Shown here piece after piece: positions 1 to 11,872 of a stretch of 64,000 nt of DNA. Below the pieces are notes generated by a model that was not told the origin of the DNA, searched no databases, and saw only the letters and a list, made by a program, of their open reading frames with translations. The DNA is from Clarireedia homoeocarpa (Eukaryota > Ascomycota > Leotiomycetes > Helotiales > Rutstroemiaceae). The stretch is taken from positions 310,001 to 374,000 of the forward strand of contig LNKV01000009.1 in NCBI GenBank assembly GCA_001465935.1. Reading direction: 5' to 3'. Position 1 is the stretch's first letter; each line of letters opens with the position of its first letter. Made by a program: the position numbers and the translations under genes.

Positions 1-204
1 ATGCTAGTTTGAAATGTTGATATACAGTACTTAAAAGGCTCCATCAAGGGAAAGGAGCTTTCCATCACTGTTTATTTTTTATTTGTTTTTTTTTCTCTCG
101 TTCTTCCGCTCGGCTGTCTTGTGCTGTGTTTGTGCACGTCTCTTTGTCTGGCCCTCGGGACGTCAGATCTTCTTCGCCTACAGCCGAGCGTAACTTAAAA
201 CAAG

Positions 205-304
205 ATGGCGCTGGCGTTGGCGTTGGCGTTGGTGTTAGTGCTGGGTGTTGGTGCTGGTGTTGGCGTTGGCGCTGGTGCTGGTGCTGGTGCCGGTGCCGGT
301 GCCG
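205..304. repeat. Degenerate GGYGYT hexamer minisatellite
   Basis: About sixteen copies of a 6-bp unit (GGCGTT, GGTGCT, GGTGCC variants) follow each other without interruption. All three frames on each strand stay open through it, which creates spurious Cys-Trp or His-Gln coding frames. It is purely low-complexity DNA as far as I can see. Confidence 0.85.
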
Positions 305-383
305 TAACCCTAACACGCCCAAGTATCTCCCATCGACATCTTCAATAGTAGCAAGACAAGAAACAAAGAAATCGTCGACTCCG

Positions 384-425
384 TACAACACAACACAACA
401 CGACACAACACAACACAACACAACA
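384..425. repeat. CAACA pentamer microsatellite
   Basis: Roughly eight copies of a 5-bp CAACA unit, with one CGACA variant in the middle. It lies 80 bp downstream of the hexamer minisatellite and has no visible gene around it. Confidence 0.85.
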
Positions 426-2083
426 TCTGCTACGCACGCCGTCTCGCGACTGCAAAATAGGGGATCATCTTACAATGCTGGTCTGTCCGATCTTTGGTCT
501 TGGGCTGATCACCGAATGCGTACGGTAAAGGATCAATTCCGCAATCGGGCTAAGTTTCCAGAAAAGGCAATGTAGCAATGGCAGGGAATTGGTGATCCGC
601 CGGGTGCAGCAGCCAGCTCAACCCCTTCGCTCTTCAATATCTTATCCGACTAACATTATGGTCACAGACTCGCAGTTGGACGTGGGAGTTGGAGTTGGAG
701 TTGCTTACGCCGTCCCTGCCCACTTACCACTTACCCGTACCCCGTGCCCGTACCCCATTCTTACTTCTTGCCTCTTTCGCTTTCGCTTTCTGTCTTAAGA
801 CTAAAACACATCCCGCCCACCACCTCTACGAAACATCTTCGGATTGATGTAATACCTCGTACCCTCTAATTGCTCCACGTTACTTGTTACTTGGGCACAA
901 TGTCGACAAAGTACCAAGTACGCCAGATCTTGTCAAAGAACTCCAAGACACAATCATGCTTTTACTCGAGAACAGCCTCGTTCATATCGTGAGATCAATC
1001 AAAATTCAAGTCAAGAATGACGGGCAGCCGCAATATGCGACCAACTCAATGTGCCCCTCCTTTCCCCTCCTTCCCCTCATAGTTTCAAGATCATGGATAT
1101 CTTTTCTTGGATTTGGGTCCGGAAATAACCCCGACTCCCGCTGGGTCAGCATATACTCTCGTATCTCGTCCTCTTATGATGCTGATCGAGCCGTTTACTA
1201 TTGTAGCTGCATGACAGAATTCATGCGAAAACGCCTTCCACTCCCAGAACCATGCTTTGGCCATAATCCCGCAGCGGATAAAAGCTCCAATGGTTTCCCT
1301 CCATTGGATAACCTTGATGACCTTGATGACATTCCCGGAATCAGTCTATGCCGACATATTGCTCGCATATCGCGCCCATGTCAGTTGTAGAACAACTCTA
1401 ATGCTTAATGTCAGATTCGGAGATTTGTCAGGATTGTATTTAATACCTGTGTAGATATGTATGTGACTTCATGTGTTATCATTTGTGGTGGTATACTTGT
1501 ATTCTCCTTCTTGATCCTCCACCAACTCATCCTGATAAACGTAATGTGCTCCATCCATGGATTTCGAGGATGATAACATCAGATGATGCAGCATGGATGT
1601 CTTGTCTCGGGTGATTGGAATCGGGCACCTTGTACTACCAACCATAGATATCACCTATCGGTTAAGACCGAACGAAGGATGACAGACTAAACGTCCAATG
1701 ATGTTTCGCCGACAAAAGATATGAAAAGTCACAAGTACGGCAGCTTGCATGCTCTAAAGATCTTGTCCCTTCCTCTTTGGAGCATCCAAGGAGCACCCAA
1801 GGAGCACGCAGAGAACATTGTTTGCATACTCAATTGACCTTTTGGAACACAAAGACGACATCATAATCGAAGCACGAGTCCGGAGGCTGCTGTCCGTGGC
1901 TCGCGTGGGCGAACTTTTAGGTACAGCATTTTAGCAGCCTTCTGTAGTGCCAGTAGTGCCAGTAGTGAAAAAGAAACTTAGCGAGTCTTCGCGTAGCTCA
2001 AAGCATCCAACAACAATAGTAGGAAGAAACAACGAATCAATGAATTTCTATAAAAAAATCTTGAAATCTTGAAACAAACCCAC

Positions 2084-3903
2084 ATGACATTCCTCATCAA
2101 AGGAAAGAAGCACCACAATAGTGTGTTGTTTAAGAAACGTGCGACGGAAGGTACGAGTATCAGCTCAACAACACTACCTCCTGCGAGCAAGCACGGGAAG
2201 GTAGATCGACCGGAATATCGTGACTCCAGCTCACTGACAAATCATACCGAGAGACCTGGTTTCACCGGATCAGATATCGAGGCTGAATCAGCTGGAAACA
2301 GTGTTTACGCCTCATTCCCGCCAATCGCAAAAGAGCACCCTGTGATTATGATACCTGATACATTCAAAGAGCTACCCCCACTCCGGGATTTGCTCAACAC
2401 ACAAACATCCTTTCTACAAGAGCAAACAATTCAAGAATGTCTACCATTTCTGTCAGGAAAAGCAGGATTACAAACCAACATCCACGGCGTTCCACATTTG
2501 GACAGGAGCAGGCACATTCAATTCTTGCACAAGAGCCTAGGGAAGAAACCTTCTGCGTATGTTGCTGCTGATGCAAGTAGACCATGGATGTTTTACTGGG
2601 CTTTGGCAGGTCTCGCCACCATGGGAGAGGACGTTTCATCATACCGAGAGAGGATCATTTCAACGTGTCGACCTATACAAAACGAGACTGGGGGGTTTGG
2701 AGGAGGTAATGGTCAGATGTCGCATCTGGCCCCAACTTATGCAGTTGTGCTTTCTTTAGCTATGGTAGGTGGGCAAGAGGCACTTGACATAATTGATCGC
2801 AAAGCAATGTGGAAATGGCTAGGAGCATTGAAAGCGTCGGATGGGGGGTTCCGAATGGCCATTGGTGGCGAAGAAGATATTCGGTAAGTCTAAGTCCCTC
2901 AAATGGTTCGACTTAAATGCACGATAGTCTGATGTTTCTTAAGAGGTGCATATTGTGCCGTGATCTTAATCACCCTTTTGAGCCTACCTCTGGACCTTCC
3001 CCAAGATGCTCCAGCTAGATTATCTGGACTCACCACTATGCTTGATGGCCTACCTGAGTATATTGGAAGTTGTAGGTGCTGTACATTCAGGAGAAAGGGG
3101 CACGGTTAATGGTTTCAGGTCAAACTTTCGAAGGCGGTATAGCAGCTCGGCCAGATGCTGAAGCTCACGGTGCCTATGCTTTCCTAGCAGTGGCAAGCCT
3201 GTGCATCTTAGGGGAGCCACACGTCACGATACCAAAGTAAGTTTGAAAGATGTCCTCTAATATCCACAAGAAAATCGTCGCTGACACCTTACAGATACCT
3301 AGACGTGCCAGGATTTATCTCATGGGTATCCGCTCGTCAGTATGCTCCAGAGGGAGGTTTCTCAGGTCGGACCAACAAACTAGTTGACGGATGTTATTCC
3401 CATTGGATTGGGGGTTGCTGGCCACTGCTAGAAGCATGTCTTGAAGGCCCCACACAGCACTTTGGAGAAGCATCGTCATCTGTGCCGTCTCCAATAAACT
3501 TGTATAGCCGCGACGGTTTAATCAGATACATACTCTGCTGTTGCCAAGATCAAGGGAAGCGGGGTGGCTTAAGAGATAAGCCCAGCCAGTAAGCAAGGTC
3601 CATATTTTGAAGCTACCATAACTAAATTCATATCATAGCATGTCTGATTCGTACCATACATGCTACGTCCTCGCGGGTCTCAGTTCAGCGCAGCATAAAT
3701 GGCATTTCAATACTCCTGCAGAGAACACCGAGGAGAGCCGGACGCTTAGTTCACCGTATCGATGGACTTCCGAACCTTATGTCGAGACAACACAGATATA
3801 CGATGATGAAGATAGGGTGGGGACGCTCCACCCCATATTTGTGATACCAGAAAGCGTTGCCGAGGAAACGCAGGCCTATTTTGCATCGAAAGGAAGTTTT
3901 TAA
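2084..3903 (+). CDS. ram1: Protein farnesyltransferase beta subunit (Ram1-type)
   Basis: Catalytic beta subunit that, with the alpha subunit, attaches farnesyl to the Cys of CaaX proteins such as Ras and fungal mating pheromones; cytosolic. Five exons: 2084-2883, 2944-3071, 3119-3236, 3295-3588 and 3639-3903, giving 534 aa. The alpha-alpha barrel repeats typical of prenyltransferases are visible: GGFGGGNGQ, DGGFR, CQTFEGG, AHGAYAF and EGGFSGRTNKLVDGCYS. The expected zinc ligands are Asp380 and Cys382 (VDGCYS) and His453 (YHTCY). The specific match to the farnesyl rather than the geranylgeranyl enzyme rests on RTNKLVDGCYSHWIGG. The first ATG of the open frame is at 2084; the 80 or so N-terminal residues are poorly conserved, so the true start could be a little downstream. 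All splice sites are GT-AG and in phase. No overlap with neighbours. Confidence 0.93.
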
Positions 3904-6900
3904 ACAACTCGGAGGATGGCTCAGTGAGCTGCATTAGCCTCGGACAGCTCACGGCATGATCCATTTGACGGTACATAACACATAACACTGGCGTCTCATG
4001 ATGTACACTACGCCGACGAGGAGAGCTATCGGTTCACGTGACATCGCTTTTTGGAGAGTTAACCGGCCGCGAGTACTCACATTGGATGAACCCGGGGTAA
4101 AGGGAGGATTCCTTTTTCAACCATTGATTGTGCCTGGAGGACGGCTTACTACTGCCTGTAGGGCTTATCTTGGAGATTACCTGAAACGAGTGATTTATTC
4201 ATCCGCGTTTGTGGTTGTACATACAGACTCCAGTTGCACAGCTGCGGAAAGAGACTCACATGAAAATGATATATCAGATTTTCCTGTATCGAGGTGCATA
4301 GAAAGTACAGTAGGATTTGGATACCGAGTAGACTTAGCATGGTCCATAGGTCCCCACATGGAGGCAACCCTCTCATATGGTTTGCCAATTAAGGGTCGTA
4401 CAGGAGAACGGGTGGTCGAGGTAGTCCCCACAGAGATCGTCGGTCTGTTCGGGTTATACCATGATACTAGAGGTGAGGAGACAGTCGCAAGAGTACCAAT
4501 ATCCCTTTTCGATGTCTTGATGGTTATCCAGGTCTTGCTGCAGTTCTCCACCGTATCACAATTGCTTCATTTTCGTGCAACTTCACGAAAGATTACAGGT
4601 TTAGATTACTCAATGGACTGAAGTGATTCAATGATTGATTTCCAATGCTGAGGTGTCGGAACTACCATACATCTTCGTACCACCAGTGATACTACTGTTC
4701 ATACGTTTCACGTATGCACTCCCACCACGATTGCAATTCCCCCTATCCCCTTACTCGTTAGGTACATGGGTCTGCAGCAGCTGCATAGCCTTGCTTTTTG
4801 CCCACACTATTGCATGCCAAAAGGTTCTCCAGACTTGCCATTGCCACTGTCCTGATGATGGGATTGAAATATGAGAGATGATGCAAATGATGCATAAGAC
4901 TTCATGTCAGATCATATTTTCACGCCGCAATCCTTCCGAGCTGACGAGACGGCAGGTCTTTTGGGTACGAGAGAATATGTAGCAAATGGTAAGCAATAAA
5001 TACGATTGGAAAGCCAGGTACCAGGTAGGGTAGCATTCAGGATCTTCAATTCGGGACGGGTACGGCGGTCACTCCCATTACAGTACCTGGTGGGTGAAGA
5101 ACGCGAGGAGAGGAGACATCAATGGCGTTGGACGGTTATTGATGTCAAGGTTACATTTTCTGTCCGCTCACGATACCCATCCAGAAAAGCTCGTAACCCT
5201 TTACTCCTATCGACTCCCTTTCTGCCGAGGAAAAACCCCAGTTTCCACGAACGAAGTCAAACTCACGATTGCCACAAAGAATAGAATCGAGCCGAGGGAC
5301 TTCTAGATCTACGAATTCCCTTGCGCTTTGCTTAATATATTCTGATCGTATACCGTTTTCAATTTCGGCGGCATATTGACCATTACTATCGAGATGTCAA
5401 GCACTGCCAACTCATCAAGCATACGCATCACAACCTTGTTTGCGGCTAGTAGTGAAGCCTAGCTGATTTGCCTCGCGCTCTTTACCACTTACTACAAACA
5501 CAATACTCGATGATCCAAGTTGGCCGAATCCAGCCACTGTTCATGCACTGGATGCTCACCGACTTCGTGTCAAGCCGTACTCCAGTCGTTCCGCGTCAAT
5601 CGCGCTGCTTGTTGCGACCGCGACTGCGACCACCTTCCAAGTCCTGTATCGTGGTAGTGCGGGGCAGGAAACCCATCCCGAGTACCAGAACGCCCTTAAC
5701 CCTTCTATCTTATGTCGAATCGCTCAATGCACCATATCAGAATGCCCAAGCCAATTCGGAGAGAGGTTTTCAGGGTGCGCCCATTGCATTGCTTGGTCAA
5801 CTTGAGAGGATTGTGTCCCTGGCCCTAACGATACTGACGTTTTGCTTGCATTGAATCCATGGTTCCATCGATTTCTCTGCATTAGTGGCCAAACCGGCGG
5901 ATCTCGATAGGAAAACGTCCGCAAAAACATGTTGAAGAGTTACTCAATTCTTTGCCATTGAGGTCTTGGCCTTTCTCTGCGGTCCGCAATTATTGCTCCA
6001 TGTTTTTGTCCGAATCCGTGGGACAAGGTGAGCCTTTTGCCACCCCGCTGCATCTACAATCTCCAGACCTGCAAAGGTTTCTCAGAATGGAGATGTGGTA
6101 CATTTGAGCCATTCAAGATCATCGTTTCTATGCCTTCCCATGCGGTGGTGGAGTTGCCTAATATGTTGATATGTTTATCACTGGCAACTACGTACGCCAA
6201 CACATCGCTCGCCTTTATATCCAAAGAGCCGCATTCATGACTTGCAGGTAGTTCAATCCATTGTCCTATCCAAGGAGTCCCTCGATTCTTCTACGGGAAT
6301 TCATTCCATAATCCTTGCTCTACGCTAACATTTAGACTCTGCAATAAATCGCACTTTTCTCGCCATCAATGAAAGAAAGTCCTGCACAAAGCCCCTAGAA
6401 CATCCACTCAATTACAGTCAGCCTTATTCTTCAACACCACAACACCACCCCATACATCATTGTATTCACATACACGGCACTCAGTGTGTGCATACTGCCC
6501 TGTATACCCCCAAGATTGGGCTCAATTGCATCGTCAGCCTCTACAACCTTCGGGCACGCATTGGAATCAAAACCTTCTGGTATCGATCGCAGTGTCTTAC
6601 TACACACACATACACATACTACACACCCTTCGGACGACGGGCATTCCTGCTTCCCAGGAAACTGGTCATACTGTGACATTGGGATAAAGGCACGATGGGT
6701 TTCTACATGGCATATTTGGAGAGTACGTCGGTTCATCATTTCGGAGCCTTTTTACCACTTCCCTGGAAACTTGTATACGATGGGAATCTCTGGCGTTTCC
6801 TTTCTTCCCTGCCGTGTGCATCAAAAGAGGGCTGAATCGATCGCCTCACTTCATGATTGTTGCCTTTTTCCTGGTGATGCCGTAATTCTACCTCCTAGCT

Positions 6901-9467
6901 AGCATAATCCGATGGACATACTATTCCTGAAGGGGCCAATCTTATGAGATTCAGCGTTGCATTCTTCAAGATCAAGATTTGCACAACCAAGTACCTTGCA
7001 TGCCTGCTGACATGTAAACAGATTTGTGCCGCAGACGTGGTTGGAAGAGCCCCCAGTACAAGACGTACAGAGATGGGCAAGGCTTCACTTGCCTCGTTCT
7101 TGTCAATGACCAAGAATATCACACGGATCTGCCCTACCAGACCGATGCATTAGCTCAGGAGAATGCGGCAACACAAGCATTCATGATTTGCCGCCAGTCG
7201 TCCGTCTGTAGGGGCATGTTGGCACGTAATGGCGTAATTCAAGGATTACCTGCCAACGAGACCACCGAAAGGCACAAAAGGAGGAGTGATCGTCGAACCC
7301 ATTCAGTGACTATGAGCAGCGGCTCCAGCACCTCCTCGGAGTAGGGTGGCTGAGTCGATGCCCGACGACAGTTGAGAAGTGGCTACCAACTGGATAGAGC
7401 GATGTGCGGCATGCGTTTACTCGATTTGGAATGCGAGAGTGTTACCAATGACGGGCCGGTCAAAAATTACGATTTAACGACTATGAAAAAACATGGGATA
7501 TAAGAGGGCATTACAAAAGGCATGACGATCTCACGACCAAATTCACATTTTTTATATTTCACGATAATGAATCTACGACCCACGAATTTCATTTTTACAT
7601 TTCAACCATTTTTTCGAATTAAGATTATGACGGGCTCCGGTTCGGGTATCACAGCACCAGCCGGGGAAGAACCAGAGGCAACTCAAATCAACGGTCATTA
7701 CAGAGAGGTTCTTTTTAAGTTTCGCAGTGATTAATGTCAAGATGGCAAAAAGGCGGCAATGATTATGCTGTTAGCAAGCTGGCAAGCAAGTCTGGAGGTG
7801 GTTTCCCGTTTTCTTACTACATGATACACGAAGAACGTCTTTGCGTGGGAAATTCTCTGGGATTGGAAGGATACGCTATCTTGTTTGTTGAGCTACGGGG
7901 AGAAAAAGATATGAACGGGCTGGACAAGAAAAATGTTGGAAGACAAGCTCGAGGAGCTACTCATAAACGATAAATGACCATGATTATGACCATATATGAC
8001 CATAAATTACTTAGGGCTACCTAATTTAACGAATTTCTTACCTTCTGCATGGCGACCATGGTTTTCAAAAGATCAATTGACGTCGGGCCTCGTATGAAGC
8101 TGCGCTGGATTGGTATGGTATCCGGTTACTTGCGGCTATCCTTTGTGGCGTCCAGTGACATGCACCGCCACCAGTGCCACACTCTAATGATTTTTCCTTT
8201 CATATCTCGTGATGCACTGTTTTGATACGAAGTACGTACTTCCGTACAAAGCCGGTGCTGGAGGAAAACGAACGCTAGGATCACCCAACGGTTCCAACGC
8301 TATGGTCCTGAGGCTTCTCGTGAACCCTTCTTCGTATCAGCATCAGCATCGGTGCGAAGTAGGTCTTACGAGATTTCCTGGGCGTCAGGTACGACGAGAA
8401 TAGCCACTATGCGTTGCTGTGTCGTGAGTGTGTAGCGTTGGGACCGGACTTTGAGTACAGCCAAACGAACCTCAACACCTTTCTAGTTTTGACGACTGGC
8501 TATGGACGCTGGGGGAGATCAGCAGGATGTCTAATTTGAACCTTGCCTTACCATAGCAATACATATCCGTGGTAGGCTCATTGCTTTAGGGCTGGGGCTG
8601 GATGGGGCTCCTTGTTGAAAGTCCTTCCTGATAATCTTCTTTGTTTTACTGTATTGTATGTAAGGGACCGATAGAGAACAGCATCCATCCGAGAACGTGT
8701 TCTTTCCATTGGATCTCATTTTAAAGCAATGGCAATCCTCCTCAACAAGGCAATTCTATTACGATAGGCGGAAATGAAGCAAAGGAAGGAAATGAAGCAA
8801 ATAATGAAGTCCTTCAATCTCGCCTTAAGGAACCACTTAATTGCTTCTCACCGTCCAAGTATATGCCGTAGTCTCTTGTTCGATCGCCCCCTTTTCCCCA
8901 GCGGCGCAGACCCAAGTGACCCAAGTACGCAAAAGGCAGCCAGAACGGGACATTAGACGAGAAATTCCGGGGACCAGCAGCGCAAATTGTGCTCGAAATA
9001 GTTCTCACGGGAGACGCAAGGGAACAATCTGGCCTGACCTGGCCTGGCCTGACCTGACCCGACCCGACCTGATACAGAGTAATACCAGTGTATAAAACTT
9101 GAGCCACCGAACAATTCCATCGCAACATAACTTTTACCACCAAACGACAAAAGAACAAATACAGCCTTCTTCGATCTTCAATTGATCCCTTCAAGACACG
9201 CACGACATTCGTTGCTTTTCTAGCATTAACCTATTCCTTTTGTAATTCGGCAATTTCCTCTTTCCAACCGTTGACCTGAGGCTAGAACTACCTCTTTACT
9301 CTTTAATAGCAAGCAAGGACGACCCCAATTCACTTATCCCACCGCCTTCACTTAACTTGACTAAAGAAGCGATAACTCGACCTTCTTCCTTCTTCATTGC
9401 GGGGTAGCCTTTGGAATTACATACAACTCTTTTCTACCCAACTTTCAAATCTTTCACCTCTTTCAAA
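3904..9467. other. 5.5-kb intergenic tract, no convincing gene
   Basis: Both strands are broken by stops every few hundred bases. The longest frame is 3998-4621 (+, 207 codons), directly downstream of the farnesyltransferase gene; its translation shows no motif, signal peptide or repeat that I recognise, and the opposite strand is open over part of the same interval, so it may be chance. No prenylation-related partner is evident. The final 200-300 bases before 9468 are CT-rich with CAAC/TTTC tracts, as expected for a strong fungal promoter and leader of the GDP-mannose pyrophosphorylase gene. Confidence 0.55.
9032..9074. repeat. Short CCTGACC/CCTGGCC direct repeats
   Basis: A run of imperfect 5-mers of the type CTGAC/CTGGC/CCGAC lies about 400 bp upstream of the GDP-mannose pyrophosphorylase start codon. 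Whether it is regulatory cannot be told from sequence alone. Confidence 0.5.
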
Positions 9468-10807
9468 ATGAAGGGTAAGTTGTGCGCTGTGGTCTACGCA
9501 CTGCCTCAGATCTCTCGAGGTGTGCATTTGGCTAACTGTCTGCACAGCACTCATTCTCGTCGGTGGCTTTGGCACCCGTCTACGACCACTCGTATGTTGC
9601 CCACTATCCTTTACCATTCTCGACATCAATCTGGCGCCCTCGCAGATCTGCACCACTTTCCATGACCCTTTGTCCATCGACTGACGATTATACACAGACC
9701 CTCACACTTCCTAAGCCTTTGGTTGAGTTCGGCAACAAACGTATGATTCTACACCAAGTCGAGGCTTTGGCAGAGGCAGGAGTTACAGATATCGTATTGG
9801 CCGTAAACTACCGCCCAGAGGTTATGGAAAAGTATTTGGCTGAGGTATGATTCACTACCACCCAAGGAAAACCCACTGCGTTAGACGGCCGAAATTAATG
9901 CAGCACACAGTACGAACAAAGATTCAACGTAAAGATCACATTCTCAATCGAATCCGAACCACTAGGCACAGCCGGTCCTCTTAAACTCGCAGAAGAGATC
10001 CTCGGAAAAGACGATGCTCCTTTCTTCGTTCTTAACTCAGATGTTATCTGCGAATACCCCTTCGCAGATCTGGCCGCTTTCCACAAGGCCCACGGCGACG
10101 AAGGTACTATCGTTGTTACTAAAGTTGAAGAACCCTCAAAATACGGTGTGGTTGTACACAAGCCCAACCATCCATCCAGAATTGATCGCTTCGTCGAAAA
10201 ACCAGTCGAGTTCGTGGGAAACCGTATCAATGCTGGTATCTACATCTTAAACCCAAGTGTCCTCAAGCGTATCGATCTCCGCCCCACCTCTATCGAACAA
10301 GAGACTTTCCCTGCTATTTGCGCAGATGGTCAATTGCATTCATTCGATTTGGAAGGATTCTGGATGGATGTTGGACAACCTAAAGATTTCCTCTCTGGAA
10401 CCTGTCTCTATCTCTCCTCCCTCACAAAGAAGGGCTCGAAGCTCCTCACCCCACCTAACACCCCCTACGTCCACGGCGGTAACGTCTTGATCGACCCCTC
10501 CGCCAAAATCGGCAAGAACTGCCGCATCGGTCCCAACGTAACAATTGGCCCTAACGTCGTTGTCGGCGATGGTGTTCGTCTCCAACGCTGCGTTCTCCTC
10601 GAAGGGTGCAAAGTCAAGGACCATGCTTGGGTCAAGAGCACCATTGTAGGCTGGAACTCAACGGTAGGAAAATGGGCCCGTTTGGAAAATGTCAGTGTAT
10701 TGGGTGATGATGTTACAATTGGTGATGAGATCTACGTCAATGGTGGTAGCATTCTCCCGCATAAGAGCATCAAGGCTAATGTTGATGTCCCTGCTATTAT
10801 TATGTAA
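9468..10807 (+). CDS. mpg1: GDP-mannose pyrophosphorylase (mannose-1-phosphate guanylyltransferase)
   Basis: Makes GDP-mannose from GTP and mannose-1-phosphate, the mannose donor for N- and O-glycans, GPI anchors and cell-wall mannan; cytosolic. Four exons: 9468-9474, 9548-9591, 9698-9844 and 9911-10807, giving 364 aa, the usual length for fungal orthologues. The first coding exon is only 7 nt. The N-terminal nucleotidyltransferase signature spans the exon 2/3 junction: [10 protein letters not shown] followed by [11 protein letters not shown]. Further hallmarks are the [13 protein letters not shown] metal-binding aspartate segment, the EKP motif in [20 protein letters not shown], and the C-terminal left-handed beta-helix hexapeptides ([20 protein letters not shown]). 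It supplies the substrate pool used by the GPI pathway, to which Gpi18 at 46.6 kb also belongs, but the two are not linked in an operon-like way. Confidence 0.97.
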
Positions 10808-11603
10808 ATGGATACCAAGGGCTTTTCAGTTGAAGGATTGATTACTTAGGGTTTGTTCTTTTTTTTCTGGATGTATGGATGGGCGGACTGGTGGGAGGAG
10901 TACAATTACCCTTGGTGTCATATTTTCATGGCTTGATGGATGCATGGGCATGGTTTAACTATGGCTACGATTTTCTGTGGATTGATTGATTGATGCTTGC
11001 CTCGACAGCTTTCCATTCTATTTTACGCTCTAGGGGGATTGGATGGTGGGCATTAACAAAAACCTCTTTTTTTTTCAAAAAAAAAAATCTTTTCAGCTTC
11101 TTTTTCTTCTTTCTACTACACTTTCTTTATGCATGATGGCTGGGCATGGTGTGTAGAGGGCTTTGGTGCATTCATTGAAGAACTATTAGAGATTAAGAGT
11201 TCGGTTGTTGTCGAAGATATAAGTGTGTGGGAAGGGACTAGGAAAAGGTGGCAGAGGACAGAGGGGAAGGAGAGAGAGGGGAGATGGGTAGGATTATGGT
11301 GTATATATAGAGATAGATATAAATATCATGTCTCCTCTCAACCTCAAGATCTTAGAACTACATAAACTAACTTATTTGCGTGTTCATGTGCATTTTATAT
11401 ATTCATTTCCCAACTCTTCGGGCGAGGAGAGGCGGGGGGAAGATGGATGGATGACCAGCAACTTCCACAGCCCCTCCCCGCCTGCATTGCTCGAATTCAT
11501 AGCCTGTGACAAATCATAGATAGCACAGCACAGCACAGCACTCACTTACTTTACTTGCAGCCTCAAGAATCCCCATGCGTTGACTGACTTTGTATGTCTG
11601 TTC

Positions 11604-11624
11604 ATTTATTTATTTATTTATTTT
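11604..11624. repeat. (ATTT)5 microsatellite
   Basis: Five tandem copies of the 4-bp unit ATTT, 50 bp before the long poly(A) run. Confidence 0.9.
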
Positions 11625-11673
11625 GGTTGTTTGGTTGTTTGTGGGCTTTCTTATTCGCACTGCTACTCGTCAC

Positions 11674-11674
<1 letters not shown>

Positions 11675-11718
<44 letters not shown>
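11675..11718. repeat. 44-nt poly(A) homopolymer
   Basis: An uninterrupted run of 44 A residues. The length should be read cautiously because homopolymers are prone to assembly and sequencing errors. It is followed within 7 bp by a TA repeat. Confidence 0.9.
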
Positions 11719-11719
<1 letters not shown>

Positions 11720-11724
11720 ATTGG

Positions 11725-11739
11725 TATATATATATATAT
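11725..11739. repeat. (TA)n microsatellite
   Basis: A short TA dinucleotide repeat, immediately downstream of the poly(A) run. Confidence 0.85.
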
Positions 11740-11846
11740 GTAAAATCCATCCATTTATCCACACACGTGCACATAGCCCTCTACTTCTGATCTATATACA
11801 TTACACACATTCCCCGCATGCTCAGTTCATTCCCCCTAGACAGGTA

Positions 11847-11870
11847 ATCAATCGATCGATCGATCGATCA
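11847..11870. repeat. (ATCG)n microsatellite
   Basis: Five near-perfect ATCG units. The array begins 3 bp from the stop codon of the Egh16-like gene, so it lies in that gene's 3' UTR. The unit is self-complementary and could fold back. Confidence 0.85.
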
Positions 11871-11872
11871 GT

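Larger units (their letters stand above)
1..2083. other. Gene-poor left edge with low-complexity repeats
   Basis: No recognisable protein family was found on either strand. The open frames here have compositions dictated by repeats (runs of His-Gln or Val-Gly) or lack family features; the longest other frame (about 884-1390, +) reads as arbitrary sequence. The stretch holds the hexamer and pentamer repeats listed separately. The last few hundred bases presumably carry the promoter and 5' UTR of the farnesyltransferase gene. Confidence 0.6.
10808..11872. other. Convergent 3' intergenic region with simple repeats
   Basis: This 1.07-kb interval separates the 3' ends of the GDP-mannose pyrophosphorylase gene (+) and the Egh16-like gene (-). 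It contains T-rich and A-rich tracts suited to 3' UTRs and polyadenylation, and the poly(A), ATTT, TA and ATCG repeats listed separately. No coding potential is visible. Confidence 0.7.

Noticed and set aside
300..312. CCGTAACCCTAAC, resembling the fungal telomere unit
   Set aside because: Only a single CCCTAA unit; a telomere would have many tandem copies at the end of the sequence.
65..575. His-Gln and Cys-Trp-rich frames on both strands
   Set aside because: They are translations of the hexamer and pentamer repeats; periodicity of 6 keeps all frames open.
884..1390. 168-codon plus-strand frame
   Set aside because: Composition looks random and no family feature is visible; flanked by low-complexity DNA.
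3998..4621. 207-codon plus-strand frame just downstream of the farnesyltransferase gene
   Set aside because: No motif, signal peptide or repeat; the complementary strand is also open over half of it; no splice-linked continuation. It may be chance, so it is only mentioned in the intergenic entry.
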